Origin: DASRHD01 sp035485575
GTDB lineage: Bacteria > Verrucomicrobiota > Verrucomicrobiia > Opitutales > Opitutaceae
Reading direction: 5' to 3'
DNA: 64,000 nt
NCBI GenBank assembly: GCA_035485575.1
Contig: DATHNW010000011.1
Span: 1 to 64,000 of the forward strand
Both the position numbers and the translations under genes were made by a program. The notes beneath the pieces are model-generated. The model ran no database searches. It saw only the letters and a program-made list of their open reading frames with translations, and was not told where the DNA came from. Shown in pieces: positions 62,136 to 64,000 of the stretch; within the stretch, counting starts at the first letter, position 1; each line of letters begins with the position of its first letter.

Positions 62136-63137
62136 TTACCAGACGAAGGACATGCTGAGGGAGCCGAAGACGTCGCGCTGCTTCTGGCCGTAAAATTCGA
62201 GGGTGCGGTAGTTTTGCGTGTAGGCGAAGTGGACGACGCCCCAGTAAATCGCGAGGCCGGCGCTGAGATCGGCGACGAGCGGGCGCTTGCGCACGGAAGG
62301 GCTGTCCTCGAAGGTATTGCCGTCGAGAAAAATGTCGCGGGCGACAGCGCGTCCATTGGCGCTGCCAAAGAGAAAGACGCTCAGGCCGCGGGTTTTCGCG
62401 TCGCTGCCGCCGGCGGCCCGGATGAGATCGGGGCCGTAGTCGGCGGGCAGGCGCCAGCCGGCGCGCACGAGCGGGCCCGCGCTGAGATAGGTCTGGACGT
62501 TGCCGAGGCTTACGCCCCAGCGAGGGATGACATCGAAGCCAAGCCCGGTCGCCGGCTCGGTCGTCGCCAGCCAGCGGTGGCGCCAGTCGTAGGTGAGGTC
62601 GAGGCCAGGTTCGTTATGCAACTGGTGCGACCAGCCCTCGGCGTGCGCGACGTGAATGACGTTGTGCCAGCCATTCTGGATTTCACGGCCCAGCGCAGCC
62701 GGGCCGACCATGCCAAAATCGAGCTCGATGACCTGAAGCTGCCTGGCCTCCTGCCGTTGAAATCCCACCGCACCGTAAAGCCACGCTGCGTAGGGGCGGT
62801 CGTGCGGATCGGGGGTGGACGTGTGAATGAGAGTGGGCGTGTAGATGTTCTGGCCCAAGGAAAACGTGAGTTTCAGTTCGGGGGGCGGCTGGTCGGGGGA
62901 GCGGGCAGGCTCGAGCACGGCGAGATGGCGGCCCAGCTGGTCGAGCAGGCTGCCGAGGGCATTGAGCCGCGGATGTTCGAGCTCGTCGGCATAGGTGAGT
63001 TTGAAGCCGTTGGTGTAGTGGCGGTCGGTCCCGGCGAAATATTTGTCGTTTTCCGAGTAAATCGTGAATGCGCCTTCGCCGTGCGCAGCAGGAACGGCAA
63101 GGGCTGCCAGTCCGACGAGGAGCAGAGTTTTTTTCAT
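62136..63137 (-). CDS. lpxR: LpxR-family lipid A deacylase
   Basis: The 333-residue outer-membrane protein (ATG at 63137) has a signal peptide ending near AHG and matches LpxR (DUF2219): FTIYSENDKYF with Asn30/Asp31, RHYTNGFKLTY with Thr42, DPHDRPYAAWLYG, and a C-terminal barrel ending SMSFVW. LpxR removes the 3'-acyloxyacyl group from lipid A in the outer membrane, calcium-dependent. It lies far from the arn genes in this window but acts on the same molecule. It is convergent with the S9 peptidase gene. Confidence 0.87.
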   Translation of the reverse strand: MKKTLLLVGLAALAVPAAHGEGAFTIYSENDKYFAGTDRHYTNGFKLTYADELEHPRLNALGSLLDQLGRHLAVLEPARSPDQPPPELKLTFSLGQNIYTPTLIHTSTPDPHDRPYAAWLYGAVGFQRQEARQLQVIELDFGMVGPAALGREIQNGWHNVIHVAHAEGWSHQLHNEPGLDLTYDWRHRWLATTEPATGLGFDVIPRWGVSLGNVQTYLSAGPLVRAGWRLPADYGPDLIRAAGGSDAKTRGLSVFLFGSANGRAVARDIFLDGNTFEDSPSVRKRPLVADLSAGLAIYWGVVHFAYTQNYRTLEFYGQKQRDVFGSLSMSFVW

Positions 63138-63147
63138 TGGTAAAATT

Positions 63148-64000
63148 TCACGCCTCCCAGCGGCCGTAGATGCCGCAGGGCAGGATCTTGCCGTCGGCGG
63201 CGATGGGCAGGCCCACCTCGCCGGCGGTGAGCGTGCCGCCGCGGCCGGCGAAAAGCTCGGCGAGCAGGTTGGCGACAACGGTGGGCGAGAGGCGTGCAGT
63301 GTAGGCGTTGATGAGAAAAAACAGCGGCTGGTCACTCAGGATTTTTTTGCATTCGGCGAGGAGCGGCCAGAGATGCTCCTCGAGTTTCCAGAGTTCGCCT
63401 TCGCCGCCGCGGCCGTAGGTGGGCGGGTCCATGATGATGGCGTCGTAACGGCGGTCGCGGCGCTGTTCGCGGCGGACGAATTTCAGGCAGTCGTCCGTGA
63501 TGTAGCGGATGGGCGCGTCGGCCAGCCCGCTGAGCGCGGCGTTTTCGCGACACCACTTGACCATGCCCTCGGAGGCGTCCACGTGGCAGACGCTTGCACC
63601 CGCGGCGCCAGCGGCGCAGGTGGCCGCGCCGGTGTAGCCGAAGAGATTGAGGACGGAGATCTCGCGACCGGAGGTTTTCGCGGATTTTATTTTTTGCGAA
63701 AGCCACTCCCAGTTCACCGCCTGTTCGGGGAAGAGCCCCGTGTGCTTGAAGCTGGTCGGGCGGATTTTGAAGGTGAGGCCGAGCGGGGCGTAGCGCATTG
63801 ACCACGACTCGGGCAGCGGGCGGCGGAATTCCCACTGGCCGCCGCCGCGCTCGCTCCGGTGATAAAAACCGTCCCATTTTTCCCAGGGTTTGCCACGCGG
63901 CCAGAAAACCTGCGGATCGGGGCGCACCAGTGTGAAGCCGCCCCAGCGTTCCAGTTTCAGGCCGTCGCCGGCGTCGAGCAGCTGGTAGTCGCTCCACTGG
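63148..64000 (-). CDS. RlmI/RlmK-like rRNA methyltransferase, truncated by the window edge
   Basis: The C-terminal 284 residues are present; the reading frame runs open off the right edge with YQLLDAGDGLKLERWGGFTLV before VRPDPQVFWP, so the 5' end lies outside and the GTG at 63927 is not the true start. Class I SAM motifs are VLNLFGYTGAAT, CHVDASEGMV and MDPPTYGRG. This is the 23S rRNA cytosine methyltransferase-like family with an N-terminal PUA-like region, though here in its short bacterial form. It is 10 bp upstream of the lpxR gene. Confidence 0.85.
   Translation of the reverse strand, partial: QWSDYQLLDAGDGLKLERWGGFTLVRPDPQVFWPRGKPWEKWDGFYHRSERGGGQWEFRRPLPESWSMRYAPLGLTFKIRPTSFKHTGLFPEQAVNWEWLSQKIKSAKTSGREISVLNLFGYTGAATCAAGAAGASVCHVDASEGMVKWCRENAALSGLADAPIRYITDDCLKFVRREQRRDRRYDAIIMDPPTYGRGGEGELWKLEEHLWPLLAECKKILSDQPLFFLINAYTARLSPTVVANLLAELFAGRGGTLTAGEVGLPIAADGKILPCGIYGRWEA

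Overview
The window is about 65% GC and reads as a verrucomicrobial, probably Opitutaceae-like, chromosome segment. That placement is inferred from gene content and style: a pyrophosphate-dependent phosphofructokinase, an alpha-L-fucosidase, DUF5069 and DUF4256 proteins, large secreted repeat proteins with a GlyGly-CTERM-like tail, and Gram-negative envelope genes. No rRNA, tRNA, CRISPR array or intact insertion sequence was seen.

Layout. 94-4001: amine oxidase, then a TetR regulator divergent from an iron-type alcohol dehydrogenase and a SnoaL-like protein, with two matching palindromic operators between them. 4043-7796: DUF4256, a divergent YebC paralogue and a propeller-pepsin fusion. 8125-19866: the most unusual locus, holding a Nif11-like protein, two sulfotransferases, an Asp/Asn hydroxylase, a GNAT enzyme, a phage-tail-collar protein without a phage, and a 2516-residue secreted protein (DUF4347, Ig-like repeats, pectate-lyase-like domain, GlyGly-CTERM). 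20316-29975: secreted quinoprotein-like repeat protein, lipoprotein, fatty acid desaturase, outer membrane protein, esterase/SMP-30 fusion and MFS transporter. 30037-34066: pfp, purB and holA.

34154-42462 is a nearly complete pathway for adding 4-amino-4-deoxy-L-arabinose to lipid A (arnT, arnB, arnC, a split arnA, arnD), interrupted by an antisense alpha-L-fucosidase. An LPS-export permease follows, and an LpxR-type lipid A deacylase lies at 62136-63137, so lipid A remodelling recurs in the window. 43684-47514 holds a radical SAM protein, a TPR protein, a rhomboid-like protein and prmB. 47545-49901 is metX-ORF6N-metW, where the ORF6N gene is bounded by 15-bp direct repeats and metX is preceded by a long hairpin at its start codon. 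49982-53431 carries a canonical yebC and the rpmH-rnpA-yidD-yidC group. The right end has an M28 peptidase, a low-GC two-gene islet, DUF5069, a patatin, a SIS-domain protein, an S9 peptidase, LpxR and a truncated rRNA methyltransferase.

The best candidates for undescribed biology are the collar/sulfotransferase/hydroxylase/Nif11 locus, the bacterial pepsin-propeller fusion, and the met operon with its ORF6N insertion and leader hairpin. All family names come from reading the proteins; no database search was run.
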